Shown in pieces: positions 33,160-41,657 of a stretch of DNA of 43,169 nucleotides. Below the pieces are notes generated by a model. The model did no database searches. It was not told where the DNA came from and saw only the letters and a list, made by a program, of their open reading frames with translations. The position numbers were made by a program, and so were the translations under genes. The DNA is taken from NCBI GenBank assembly GCA_964495145.1, contig CAZBUP010000006.1, positions 1-43,169 on the forward strand, given 5' to 3'. The stretch comes from UBA6120 sp964495145 (GTDB taxonomy: Bacteria; Bacillota_I; Bacilli_A; RFN20; CAG-826). Position 1 is the first letter of the stretch. Each line of letters opens with the position of its first letter.

Positions 33160-34293
33160 TTATTCCTCCTTCAATTGCCGATTTTCCTTCGAGGTCGCTT
33201 TGAGGCTCGACAGGAACGTCTGCTTAAGATATTTCATGTATTGTTCTTTTTGATGGACGAGATCGGATGGATTTTCGGCGAAGGTATAATCAAACACCTC
33301 GTCAATGGTCGGATTGTCGGAGTTTTCGACTTTCTTGAAAGTATCTCCCACGTATTGTTCCAGTTCTTCGGACAGCTTTTGGTCTTGTTCTTCACTCCAA
33401 AGTTTCTTATTGATCAGGTAAGCCTTGAACCGTTTGATCGGGTCTTTTTTCCGCCACTGCTCGACTTCTTCTTCGCTCCGATATATGCTCGGATCGTCGC
33501 TGGTGGTGTGCGGGCCCATGCGATAAGTGAAAGCCTCAATTAACGTCGGTCCTTGGCCTTTTCGCGCCCGGTCGACCGCCTCTTTGGCGGCAGCGTACAT
33601 GGCCAAGACGTCATTGCCGTCGACTTGGATGCCCGGAATTCCGAACGCCAAGGCTTTTTGAGCTAAAGTATCGGCGCGGGTCGCTTTACCGCGCGGGGTG
33701 GAAATCGCGTATTGGTTATTTTGGATGATGGCCACCATCGGGGCTTGGAACACGGCGGCGAAATTCATGCCTTCGTAGAATTCCCCATGGCTGGTGCCGC
33801 CATCGCCGATATAGGTGACGGCAACTTGGTTCTTGTTTTGAATCTTGCTGGCATAAGCCAATCCGGCTGCATGGTTGATTTGGGAACCGATTGGGATGTT
33901 GACCGGCAAAACGTTGACGCCTTCGTCGAATTTGGAACCGCGTTCATTGCCGTACCAATATAAATACAGTTGTTCAAGGGTTACCCCGCGATACAGCATG
34001 GCCGCGAACTCGCGAAAGGCCGGGGCGAGCCAGTCTTGCTTTTCCAAAACGGCCATGGGGCCGACTTGGGCCGCCTCTTGTCCTTGCACTGGCGCATAGG
34101 TCAGCATCCGGCCTTGGCGTTGGTATTGCAAAGCCTTGATGTCGGCGATGCGCGCCAACATCATGGTGCGATACATATTAAGAAGCGTCGCCTCGTCAAT
34201 CTTCGGCTCATCCTTGGCGTTGATGACGGCGCCTTCGGCGTCCAGTACCTGGAATCGTTCTTTTTTTAACGGATCATACTTTGAAATAATCAT
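33160..34293 (-). CDS. pdhA: Pyruvate dehydrogenase E1 alpha subunit
   Basis: The 377-residue alpha chain carries the thiamine-diphosphate motif GDGGTSHGEFYEGMNFA to the IIQNNQYAIS end, about residues 168-205. The phosphorylation-loop region TYRMGPHTTSDDPSIYRS follows. With PdhB it forms the thiamine-dependent E1. The start has AAGGAG seven bases upstream, and a TATAAT box lies about 25 bases before that. It is the first gene of the operon, and the C-terminal tail is slightly longer than usual. Confidence 0.96.
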   Translation of the reverse strand: MIISKYDPLKKERFQVLDAEGAVINAKDEPKIDEATLLNMYRTMMLARIADIKALQYQRQGRMLTYAPVQGQEAAQVGPMAVLEKQDWLAPAFREFAAMLYRGVTLEQLYLYWYGNERGSKFDEGVNVLPVNIPIGSQINHAAGLAYASKIQNKNQVAVTYIGDGGTSHGEFYEGMNFAAVFQAPMVAIIQNNQYAISTPRGKATRADTLAQKALAFGIPGIQVDGNDVLAMYAAAKEAVDRARKGQGPTLIEAFTYRMGPHTTSDDPSIYRSEEEVEQWRKKDPIKRFKAYLINKKLWSEEQDQKLSEELEQYVGDTFKKVENSDNPTIDEVFDYTFAENPSDLVHQKEQYMKYLKQTFLSSLKATSKENRQLKEE

Positions 34294-34401
34294 AAGTGGC
34301 TCCTTTCGGGGATTGCATATTATATATGTCGCGTCTTAGCAACCATATTCTAGCGGATTGTCGTCCGCGATTCATCCAATATGCTCTACGACGCTCAATA
34401 G

Positions 34402-34425
34402 AAAAAAACGCCCCATAGGGGCGTT
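34402..34425 (-). terminator. Terminator of the zinc-ribbon membrane protein gene
   Basis: On the minus strand, AACGCCCC-TAT-GGGGCGTT forms an 8-bp stem followed by TTTTTTC, 21 bases after the stop at 34447. Confidence 0.87.
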
Positions 34426-34446
34426 GGCGTTGTGGCAATTAAACGT

Positions 34447-35133
34447 TTACAAATGGAACTTCCGGCCCAATTCCGAAATGATGATCCGTCGGCCGAGCAA
34501 GAAGAGCCCGATGATGGTCGCAAACGACAATCCGCCGGCGGCGATCGACATGAAGATGGGATCGACCAAGTGGAAGAAAACCAGGATCAGGGGTACGAAA
34601 CCGATGATCGAAAGCGACAGCTGCGAAATCAAATAGTCGCGAAGTTGCTGACGCCGAATCAACATCATGATGTTGATAGTGACGATGAAGGCGATGAAGA
34701 TCGACGGCATGGCGTAGGACAAGGTCCATTGGAGATGCCCAATCATGGTGTCCGATCGGGTGAAGGCTTCAATGACCAATAAAAGACCGGTGATCCCAAT
34801 GGCGTGCGTCATCAGTTTTAAACTGATGTGAGCGTTCGGTTTGAAGGTCAGCCATCCCCAGACGATCCACGCGTACAAAATGGCGTATACGGCCACGACG
34901 CTCCAAAGATGGCCGGAGAACGTGAAATAATTGATTAAAACGGTAACGAAAATTCCGGTTAAGGAAAGGGTAGCCAGCATTCTTAAGAATATGCGCCGGC
35001 GGTTGGCTTTGACGTCAAAAGGCGGGTAGGTAACGACGCCTTCGTTGTCGTCGCCGGTCAATAACCGGTGGCATAACGGGCAATGTTTGGTGCGCGTCAA
35101 GACGTCGACGCGGCAATCGGGACAATGTTTCAT
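34447..35133 (-). CDS. Zinc-ribbon membrane protein (DUF6320-like)
   Basis: The 228-residue protein begins with a four-cysteine zinc ribbon (Cys4, Cys7, Cys18, Cys21) and then has about six membrane helices, starting near residue 48. The layout matches DUF6320 proteins, which tend to sit beside condensation-like acyltransferases; the family name is given from memory. It starts immediately after the stop of the acyltransferase gene (TAA then ATG), so the two are co-translated and probably act together at the membrane. Function unknown. Confidence 0.75.
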   Translation of the reverse strand: MKHCPDCRVDVLTRTKHCPLCHRLLTGDDNEGVVTYPPFDVKANRRRIFLRMLATLSLTGIFVTVLINYFTFSGHLWSVVAVYAILYAWIVWGWLTFKPNAHISLKLMTHAIGITGLLLVIEAFTRSDTMIGHLQWTLSYAMPSIFIAFIVTINIMMLIRRQQLRDYLISQLSLSIIGFVPLILVFFHLVDPIFMSIAAGGLSFATIIGLFLLGRRIIISELGRKFHL

Positions 35134-36426
35134 TTAAGCGACGTCCTCCCAAAAATTGCTGGCGACGGCCACTTTGATACCGGCGCTCGTCAAGGTGCGG
35201 AAGAAACGGCGTTCCACGCTCGTGTCGTAAACCGATCGCAAGAAACTGATGGTGGTATCCCCATCGAAGGTCCCGACGCTGACACCGTAGCATGAGGCGG
35301 CGGCCGTGGTCAGGTTGAATTCAAACGAATCGATCAAAGGCATGAGCGAATCCGGCATTTTGATGATGCCGAGGTTGGAGATGGTTCCGGTTTCCAATTT
35401 GGCCCCGAGTTTCTTGCCGATGAAATGCAAGGCGATTTTTTTGATGAACAAGGGCATGATTCGCACGAAAAAATTTTTTTCGGCCATGACGTTGGCGTTG
35501 ATGCTGGCTTGGAATTTTTCAAGTTTGATTTCTTCGTCGAAATCCTTTTTGACTTTTTCAAGCGTTTCTTCAAAGGTGAGTTTTGGTTTGGCAAAGACCG
35601 TCGTATGGATGTAGAAGGTGAAATTTCTCAAGGTAATCGAGGGATGGTATTTCCGCATGTTGACCGGCACGGCAATTTTAATCGGCCGCTTTTCGGGGAT
35701 TTGGCCTTCGTAGGTTTGATAAATCGAATAGGAAAGTAGCGCCGTCAGATATTGGGTGACGGTTGCCCCATGTTTCTTTGAAAGAGCCAACAATTCGTTG
35801 GCATTGAACCTTCCGGTGATGATGCCGCGGCTTTCGTTTAAGGCGAACTTGTGGGCTTTGACGTGAAAAGCCGGGGTTTTGTCTTCGCGCTTTTGACCGG
35901 ATTTATCGGCGTATTTGTTGAAGCTGTCTTCGGTTTCCTCGGGCGTCGGGGCTTGGTCGACCGTCAGCACGGTCCCGTCGTTTTTCAACTCGTGGCCGGC
36001 CAATTCGAAATACCGGAATACCAAGGCTTTTAAGAATTCCATGGCGGCGTAACCGTCGCATAGGCTGTGAAAGGATTCAACGCTGATGCGGTTTTGATAA
36101 TAGAAAACCGAGAATAAGTAGTGGTTGTTGGTGGTCGGATCGACTTTCTGGTTGACGAGAGCCGGTTCCGGTTTGACGAGGGGTTTCTTGGGATTGGCTT
36201 CAAGATAATACCAAAAAAGACCATGTTTGATGCGGACGAACATCGATGGGAAACGAGGTGCTAAATCAATCAAAGCCTGCTGCAAAATGTCAGGTTTGAC
36301 GATTTCCTTCAGATAACAGGCCACGCGATAGACGAAACTATCCTTGGTGTTTTTCAAGGCGGGATAGATCTTTGCGGCGTTATCTAGTTTGAACCAAGTG
36401 GTGTCCTTGAGGACTTGACGCGGCAT
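35134..36426 (-). CDS. Condensation-like acyltransferase (HxxxDG family)
   Basis: This 430-residue protein has the two-lobed chloramphenicol-acetyltransferase-like fold of alcohol acetyltransferases, PapA5 and NRPS condensation domains. The catalytic motif HSLCDG puts His120 and Asp124 in place, and the second-half segment ITLRNFTFYIHTTVF near residue 280 fits the latch region. It should join an acyl group from CoA or a carrier to an alcohol or amine. No carrier protein is nearby, so CoA is the likely donor. The start has only a weak AGAG site. It leads a two-gene unit with the zinc-ribbon membrane protein and is divergent from an alpha/beta hydrolase. Confidence 0.82.
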   Translation of the reverse strand: MPRQVLKDTTWFKLDNAAKIYPALKNTKDSFVYRVACYLKEIVKPDILQQALIDLAPRFPSMFVRIKHGLFWYYLEANPKKPLVKPEPALVNQKVDPTTNNHYLFSVFYYQNRISVESFHSLCDGYAAMEFLKALVFRYFELAGHELKNDGTVLTVDQAPTPEETEDSFNKYADKSGQKREDKTPAFHVKAHKFALNESRGIITGRFNANELLALSKKHGATVTQYLTALLSYSIYQTYEGQIPEKRPIKIAVPVNMRKYHPSITLRNFTFYIHTTVFAKPKLTFEETLEKVKKDFDEEIKLEKFQASINANVMAEKNFFVRIMPLFIKKIALHFIGKKLGAKLETGTISNLGIIKMPDSLMPLIDSFEFNLTTAAASCYGVSVGTFDGDTTISFLRSVYDTSVERRFFRTLTSAGIKVAVASNFWEDVA

Positions 36427-36530
36427 ATTGCTCTACTTTCGTTGAAGATTGGAAATCATTTTAATCAAATATTAATCTTTGGACTTAATTCATTATATAT
36501 GCTTGTTATTATTTCGTAACATGTTTTTTA

Positions 36531-36558
36531 TTGGAATGGTTAATTCATCGTGTAAAAT
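36531..36558 (+). promoter_or_regulatory. Promoter of the alpha/beta hydrolase gene
   Basis: TTGGAA (36531-36536) and TAAAAT (36553-36558) are 16 bp apart, about 30 bases before the ATG. The divergent acyltransferase gene may use a TAAAAT box at 36458-36463 on the other strand. Confidence 0.5.
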
Positions 36559-36589
36559 TTTAATTGTCCCAAAAGAAAGGCGGTCCCCC

Positions 36590-37534
36590 ATGGAAGAACG
36601 CCACTATCGAAAGACCTTCATGAGTCGATTAATCAACGCCTTTTTATGGTTGAACGGAACCCAGCGTATTTACGACAGCGTCAAGCTTTCCAATTGGTTC
36701 ATCGATTCGCAAGGCCCCATCAATGCCTTACCCTACCGGGTCCCGCGCCTATTGACCTCGGGTTGGGAACAAACGATCATCGCCGACACGGTCTGCTTCA
36801 TCAAAGCCGGGTTGCAACCGCACACCATCTTCTTTCTCCATGGCGGCGGCTATACCCAGCGCCCGACCCTGTTCCATTTCACGATGATTGACCTTTTGGT
36901 GGCCTTGACCGGCGCCAGCGTCATCATGCCGTTATACCCATTGGCTCCCAACCATACCTTTGAATCCGCCTATGACAAGGTAACCCGCATCTACGAGGAA
37001 ACGCGTTTCATCGCCAAAAACCAGACCTTGACCTTGATGGGCGATTCGGCCGGGGGCGGCTTGGCCCTTGGTTTGTATTTGTGCCTGAACGAAAAGCACA
37101 TCCCCCTGCCGGACAAACTCGTCTTGATCGCTCCTTTTTTGGACATCACTATGAAGAATCCCGGCATCGCCGCCATCGAACGCCGCGACCGGATGCTTGG
37201 TTCGATCGGCTTGATCGAAATGGGAAAAAGATGGGCCGGTTCCGCTTCGCGCGACGATTATCGGCTCAGTCCCATCAACGGCAACCTCTCCTTGGTCGAT
37301 GACATCATGGTCGTCGCCGGGACCCAAGACGTCTTGTATCCCGATTGTGAACTGTTAGTCCAGAACCTCCGAAAACTTGAAAAGGAAGTCACCTTCATTA
37401 TCGGAACCGATTTGCCCCACGATTATCCCTTAATGCCGACCGCCGAAGCCCGAGCGGCCGTCAAACGCATGGCCGAGTACATTTTAAAAGACGTCAAAGC
37501 CAAACGGCGCTTGCCGGCCGATTTGAGTTTATAA
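36590..37534 (+). CDS. Alpha/beta hydrolase, HSL-type esterase
   Basis: This 314-residue enzyme belongs to the hormone-sensitive-lipase-like group. The oxyanion motif is HGGG at 84-87, the nucleophile is Ser153 in GDSAGGG, and the closing histidine is in LPHDYPLMP near residue 280. No signal peptide is seen, so it is cytoplasmic. It probably cleaves a small ester, such as an acetylated alcohol or sterol-like compound. ATG 36590 is preferred over the far upstream start, with AAAGG nearby and the promoter lying between them. Its divergent neighbour is an acyltransferase that could make the ester it cuts. Confidence 0.85.
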   Translation: MEERHYRKTFMSRLINAFLWLNGTQRIYDSVKLSNWFIDSQGPINALPYRVPRLLTSGWEQTIIADTVCFIKAGLQPHTIFFLHGGGYTQRPTLFHFTMIDLLVALTGASVIMPLYPLAPNHTFESAYDKVTRIYEETRFIAKNQTLTLMGDSAGGGLALGLYLCLNEKHIPLPDKLVLIAPFLDITMKNPGIAAIERRDRMLGSIGLIEMGKRWAGSASRDDYRLSPINGNLSLVDDIMVVAGTQDVLYPDCELLVQNLRKLEKEVTFIIGTDLPHDYPLMPTAEARAAVKRMAEYILKDVKAKRRLPADLSL

Positions 37535-37574
37535 AAAGCATAAAATCCCCTATGATTAAATGGAGGTAACCGAC

Positions 37575-38033
37575 ATGAACAAATTTATGGACATCGCCAT
37601 CCAGGAAGCCCAACTTGGCATCCATCACGGCCACGGAGGCCCCTTTGGGGCCGTCATCGTCAAAGACGGCCGCGTGATTGGAAAAGGCCACAACCAAGTC
37701 GTCAAAAACCAAGACCCGACTTGCCACGGCGAAATCATGGCCATCCATGACGCCTGCCACGCCCTGAACACCTTCGATTTGACCGGCTGCGAACTGTATA
37801 CCACCGCGGAACCGTGCCCGATGTGCCTGGGCGCCATTTTGTGGAGCAACATTCGAAAGGTCTACTACGGATGCAACATCCTCGATACGGAGACGATCGG
37901 ATTCCGCGACAAGGTTTTCTATGAGATGAACGAAACGGGTCAAAAGGACCAGCTGCTCAAAGAAATCGACCGCGACCAATGCCTTAAGCTATTCGAAGAG
38001 TATCAAAGCATCAAGGACAAGACCAATTACTAA
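37575..38033 (+). CDS. guaD: Guanine deaminase-like nucleobase deaminase
   Basis: The 152-residue enzyme has the cytidine-deaminase fold with zinc ligands His51, Cys81 and Cys84 and the proton shuttle Glu53 (CHGE ... EPCPMC). The segments GGPFGAVIVKDG and MCLGAILWSNIRKVYYG follow the Bacillus GuaD pattern more closely than tRNA adenosine deaminase. It would convert guanine to xanthine plus ammonia, feeding the purine cluster that faces it. ATG 37575 has GGAGG eight bases upstream. It ends in a terminator shared with ygeW. Confidence 0.87.
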   Translation: MNKFMDIAIQEAQLGIHHGHGGPFGAVIVKDGRVIGKGHNQVVKNQDPTCHGEIMAIHDACHALNTFDLTGCELYTTAEPCPMCLGAILWSNIRKVYYGCNILDTETIGFRDKVFYEMNETGQKDQLLKEIDRDQCLKLFEEYQSIKDKTNY

Positions 38034-38036
38034 ATG

Positions 38037-38065
38037 AAAAAAGCACTCAAGGCGAGTGCTTTTTG
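38037..38065. terminator. Bidirectional terminator between guaD and ygeW
   Basis: AAGCACTC-AAGGC-GAGTGCTT is an 8-bp stem with a T-run on each side in the respective direction, so it can end both convergent units. Confidence 0.85.
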
Positions 38066-38086
38066 TCTGCGATTGAATCTTCGTTT

Positions 38087-39070
38087 CTACTTGTCGCCCA
38101 TCGTCATCGCCATGACCGCTTTGGCGGTATGGAGACGGTTTTCGGCTTCTTGGTAGACGATTGAATGCGGGCCATCAATGACCGAGTCTTCCACTTCGTT
38201 GCCGCGATCGGCCGGTAGCGCATGCATGTATTTGACGTCGGGATTGGCCAAGGCAATCATGCTTTCGGTGCACTTCCATCCTTTGTAGGATTCCAATAGA
38301 TCGTCAACGACGACGGTCGATTGATTGGTGACCCAACTGCCCCAATTTTTCGGGATGACGATGTCGGCGCCCCGGAAGGCTTCTTCCATGTCGTGGGTAA
38401 TGCGGAAGGATCCCCCGTTTTCAAGGGCGTTCTTTTGGGCTTTGGCGATAGCCCAATCGGGCAAGTCATACCCCATGGGATAAGCCAACGTCACGTCCAT
38501 GGCGTAACGCGGGAAAAGTAGAATTTGCGATAAAGGAACGCTGATTGGCTTTTTATGGCTCTTGGCGTAAGCCCAAATGATCGAAACCTTGATGTGCTTC
38601 TTTTCAGGAAATACTTCTTGGATCGTCATCAAATCGGCCAAGGCTTGCATCGGATGGTAGAGGTCGTCTTGGAGATTCATGATCGGGACGGTTGACCACG
38701 CCGCCATTTCGCGCAGGTATTTGTTGCCGACGCCCCAAAAGCAGTTACGACAGGCGATGCCGTGTCCAAACGAAGACAAGATGATGGCCGTGTCTTTGGC
38801 GCTTTCCCCGTGGGAGATTTGCATCATCGAGGAGTCGAGATAGGTGCCGTGTCCGCCTAATTGGGCTAATCCGGCTTCCATCGAATTGCGGGTCCGGGTC
38901 GATTGTTCAAAGAAAATCAAGAACGCGGTTTTATTGGTCAGATAGGAAGTTGGGACATTGGTCAAGAATTTGTGTTTGAGATCGACGGATACTTCCAAGA
39001 GTTTGTCGATTTCTGGTTTGGTCCATTCCTCGAGGGTGATGAAATGGCGACCTTTGAATAATGGCTTCAT
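38087..39070 (-). CDS. ygeW: YgeW-type knotted carbamoyltransferase
   Basis: The 327-residue protein is an aspartate/ornithine-carbamoyltransferase relative. The carbamoyl-phosphate motif is STRT at 57-60, and the HPMQALADL motif lies near residue 145. Sequence such as GHGTYLDSSMMQISHGESAKDT and FGHGIACRNCFWGVG is characteristic of YgeW, whose true substrate is not settled but which belongs to the anaerobic purine/uric-acid locus. It probably runs in the catabolic direction, giving carbamoyl phosphate. ATG 39070 is chosen (GGAG upstream, seven bases after the ygeY stop); the longer reading from 39205 would run far into ygeY. It is the last gene of the minus-strand cluster. Confidence 0.93.
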   Translation of the reverse strand: MKPLFKGRHFITLEEWTKPEIDKLLEVSVDLKHKFLTNVPTSYLTNKTAFLIFFEQSTRTRNSMEAGLAQLGGHGTYLDSSMMQISHGESAKDTAIILSSFGHGIACRNCFWGVGNKYLREMAAWSTVPIMNLQDDLYHPMQALADLMTIQEVFPEKKHIKVSIIWAYAKSHKKPISVPLSQILLFPRYAMDVTLAYPMGYDLPDWAIAKAQKNALENGGSFRITHDMEEAFRGADIVIPKNWGSWVTNQSTVVVDDLLESYKGWKCTESMIALANPDVKYMHALPADRGNEVEDSVIDGPHSIVYQEAENRLHTAKAVMAMTMGDK

Positions 39071-39077
39071 ATATTGC

Positions 39078-40295
39078 TCATCTCCTTTGTTGATGTTGCA
39101 CATATTGCAGCGGCATGGCGGCGTATAACGCCGCGGCGATGACGAGGTCATGCTTGCGGGTCTTTTCGTTCGGGGCGTGGGCTTCCTTTTCGTCGCCGGG
39201 CCCAAAACCGACGCACGGGATCCCGTAACGGCCCATGATGGTGACGCCGTTGGTCGAGAAGGTCCATTTGTCGACGATCGGTTCTTTAACGAACAAGCCC
39301 CGATAAGATTGGACCGCGGCTTGGCAAGCCGGATGCGCTTCTGGAATGACCCAGGTCGGGAAATAGGATTCGGTCGGATAGACGAGGCCGGTATAGGAGG
39401 GCCGCGAGTAATCGTACATGGTCACGTCGGCTTGGACCGCTATCACCGAGGGAAGAGCCCGTATTTCTTCGAGGGCCGAAACATGGCTCTCTCCGGCGGT
39501 CAGCCGACGGTCGATCGAAATCCAGCAGCCGTCGGCCACGGCGCAGCGTGACGGCGAGGAATGGAAGATCTCGCTGATGGTCATCGTGCCTTTGCCGAGG
39601 AAGGCGTCGTCTTTCAGGCGATGATTCAATTGTTGGATGTCGAGGATGATCGGCGCCATTTTATAAATGGCGTTATCGCCTCTTTCAGGAGCGCTCCCGT
39701 GGCAGCTGACGCCGCGTACGGCCACTTTGATTTCCATCCGGCCGCGGTGACCGCGGTAGATGCGACAGGAAGTCGGCTCGGTAATCACGACGAATTCGGG
39801 TCGGATTTTGTCTTCCTCGATGATGTATTGCCATGGCAATCCGTCGCAGTCTTCTTCTTGGACGGTCCCGGTCACGAGCAAGGTATAGTCGTCTTCGAGT
39901 TTCAAATCTTTGATGATCTTGCCGGCATAGACCATCGAGGCCATACCGCCTTCTTGGTCGCTGGCCCCACGGCCGCCGATATGGACTTCGTCTTCATATC
40001 CTTGGTAGGGGTCGAACGTCCAATTTTTGATTTCGCCGATGCCGACGGTGTCGATATGGGCGTCCATGGCGATCAAATGAGGGCCGTGGCCGATGAAACC
40101 AAGAACGTTGCCCATTGGATCGATCTCGACGCGGTCGAAACCGACTTTTTCCATCTCCTTTTTGATGCGGAGGATGACGTCTTTCTCTTGGCAGGATTCG
40201 CTTGGGATGGCGATCATGTCGCGGAGAAAGGCCGTCATGTCCTTTTGATAATTCTCGGCGCGGGCCAATATTTCATTGAAGGGAATGTTTTTCAT
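39078..40295 (-). CDS. ygeY: YgeY-type M20 amidohydrolase
   Basis: The 405-residue metallohydrolase belongs to the ArgE/DapE/M20 family. Metal ligands include His80 and Asp82 in DAHIDT, the Asp in ASDQEGGMA, the Glu pair in VQEEDCDG, the Glu in TEPT and the final His in HAPNEKTRKHD. The selenium-metabolism YgeY subfamily is recognised by this whole pattern and by its neighbours. It presumably hydrolyses an amide or ureido intermediate of purine breakdown. GAGG lies nine bases before the ATG, and the start overlaps the preceding PLP enzyme gene by four bases. Confidence 0.93.
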   Translation of the reverse strand: MKNIPFNEILARAENYQKDMTAFLRDMIAIPSESCQEKDVILRIKKEMEKVGFDRVEIDPMGNVLGFIGHGPHLIAMDAHIDTVGIGEIKNWTFDPYQGYEDEVHIGGRGASDQEGGMASMVYAGKIIKDLKLEDDYTLLVTGTVQEEDCDGLPWQYIIEEDKIRPEFVVITEPTSCRIYRGHRGRMEIKVAVRGVSCHGSAPERGDNAIYKMAPIILDIQQLNHRLKDDAFLGKGTMTISEIFHSSPSRCAVADGCWISIDRRLTAGESHVSALEEIRALPSVIAVQADVTMYDYSRPSYTGLVYPTESYFPTWVIPEAHPACQAAVQSYRGLFVKEPIVDKWTFSTNGVTIMGRYGIPCVGFGPGDEKEAHAPNEKTRKHDLVIAAALYAAMPLQYVQHQQRR

Positions 40296-41656
40296 AAAGT
40301 CTGGCCTCGCTTTTCTTTGATCAATCGGTCATAAGCGAACACCTTTTCGTATTCATGGTTCCAAAATTCGATGTGCTTCATGCTGTCGAGATAACTCTGG
40401 GAGTAGCCGAACTTGAGCCAATCTTTTTCCTTTTGGTGGAAAAGCCGTTCCTTGACTTCCGGTACCCGGGCGTCTTCGACGTCGGCGTCGGTGATTTTAA
40501 GGAAGATGTCTTTGAACCAACGCTTCAAGACAAAGTCTTCGGTCTCCAAGACGCGCCGGTTCAAATCATGCATCACGCTGTTATAGCGGTCAAAACCGTC
40601 GGTGGCCACGGTCACCACGTTGTCATCGGGTCCAAGGCGCAAGTACTTGGCCATTTTGATGGCGCCGATGATATTGCAAATGCCGGACACCCCGAACAAA
40701 TCGACCATGGATTCGGCAACATCCTTCTTGACTCCGTAATACTCGAGAATCTGGGGTGTGTCATGGATGATTTTGAGCCCGCGGACCGAGTCTTCGTCTT
40801 TGATCAAAGCGATGAAATCGGTCGTCAAGATATTGTGAATCAAGGTGCACATCTTGTCGCCGATGCCTTCGATTCGGTGTTGACCCCGTCCGCCGTTGGT
40901 CAACGTCGAACATTCATATGGTTCTAAGGCGGCGACTTTCGCTTCCGGGAACACCATTTTGATGTGATCGCCGGCGGCTAAGGTCCCGGCGCTGCCCGGT
41001 GCCGAGGCGTAACAGGCGATGCGCCCATTGCCGATGCCTTTGACGGCTTCGACCGCGGCTTGGCCGGTCACGTGTCGGTGAAAACGGTAATTGGGCAATA
41101 ATTCGAACTGAGCCAAGGTCCGGTTAACTGGGTTCTTCTTCAGTTCATATGTACGTTCGAGCGTCAAGATGACGTCGGATTCGGTTCCGGGCGTCAAATC
41201 GAGTTTAGCGCCGTAGCGCCGAATCCGGTCATAGCGTTCTTTGCTCATGTTGTCGGGCATGATCACGATCGAATCGTATTTCATCAAATTGCAAATGTAG
41301 GAAACCCCGATGCCGAAATTTCCGGTCGAAGGCCCAAGAATCGTATGGGTGCCAGGAATGATTTCCTTGTCGACGCAGCCTTCGATCAGCGTCGAATACG
41401 CCGGGCCGACCTTATGCGATCCCGAAGGGAAATACTTACCCAACAAGACCACGATGTTGGCTTTGACCCCGGTCATTTCCGGCGGCAGCACGATTTTGTG
41501 GACTTGGTTGTTTTGGTCCTTCCACGTGATGTTGAATAGGTTGAGGGGATCCAGTTCGTTTTCGGTGGCTTTCAAGGCCGCGGCCCGCACTTTGGGGTCC
41601 AGCCGATCGGGAAAGGCCATCTCTTCGTAGGTGGGTCCAAAAGGTACTTTGCTCAT
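40292..41656 (-). CDS. Fold-type II PLP enzyme, YgeX-like lyase
   Basis: This 454-residue protein is a cysteine-synthase/threonine-synthase fold enzyme. The PLP lysine is Lys82 in FPSGSHKVG, the phosphate loop is PSTGNFGIG, and the C-terminal region has FDRYNSVMHDL. It occupies the place of YgeX (2,3-diaminopropionate ammonia-lyase) but lacks the typical DAPAL pattern around the lysine, so I call it YgeX-like only by context. The probable reaction is an amino-acid ammonia-lyase or beta-elimination. ATG 41656 is preferred, with GGAG nine bases upstream; an ATG at 41671 overlaps the upstream gene. Confidence 0.85.
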   Translation of the reverse strand: MSKVPFGPTYEEMAFPDRLDPKVRAAALKATENELDPLNLFNITWKDQNNQVHKIVLPPEMTGVKANIVVLLGKYFPSGSHKVGPAYSTLIEGCVDKEIIPGTHTILGPSTGNFGIGVSYICNLMKYDSIVIMPDNMSKERYDRIRRYGAKLDLTPGTESDVILTLERTYELKKNPVNRTLAQFELLPNYRFHRHVTGQAAVEAVKGIGNGRIACYASAPGSAGTLAAGDHIKMVFPEAKVAALEPYECSTLTNGGRGQHRIEGIGDKMCTLIHNILTTDFIALIKDEDSVRGLKIIHDTPQILEYYGVKKDVAESMVDLFGVSGICNIIGAIKMAKYLRLGPDDNVVTVATDGFDRYNSVMHDLNRRVLETEDFVLKRWFKDIFLKITDADVEDARVPEVKERLFHQKEKDWLKFGYSQSYLDSMKHIEFWNHEYEKVFAYDRLIKEKRGQTL

Positions 41657-41657
41657 G

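Noticed and set aside
39071..39205. N-terminal extension of ygeW
   Set aside because: The extra codons overlap ygeY and are low in family likeness; ATG 39070 has a ribosome site and the family-typical start.
39561..40334. 257-codon ORF on the plus strand
   Set aside because: It is antisense to ygeY, with no recognisable protein family and Asp/Phe/His-rich shadow composition.
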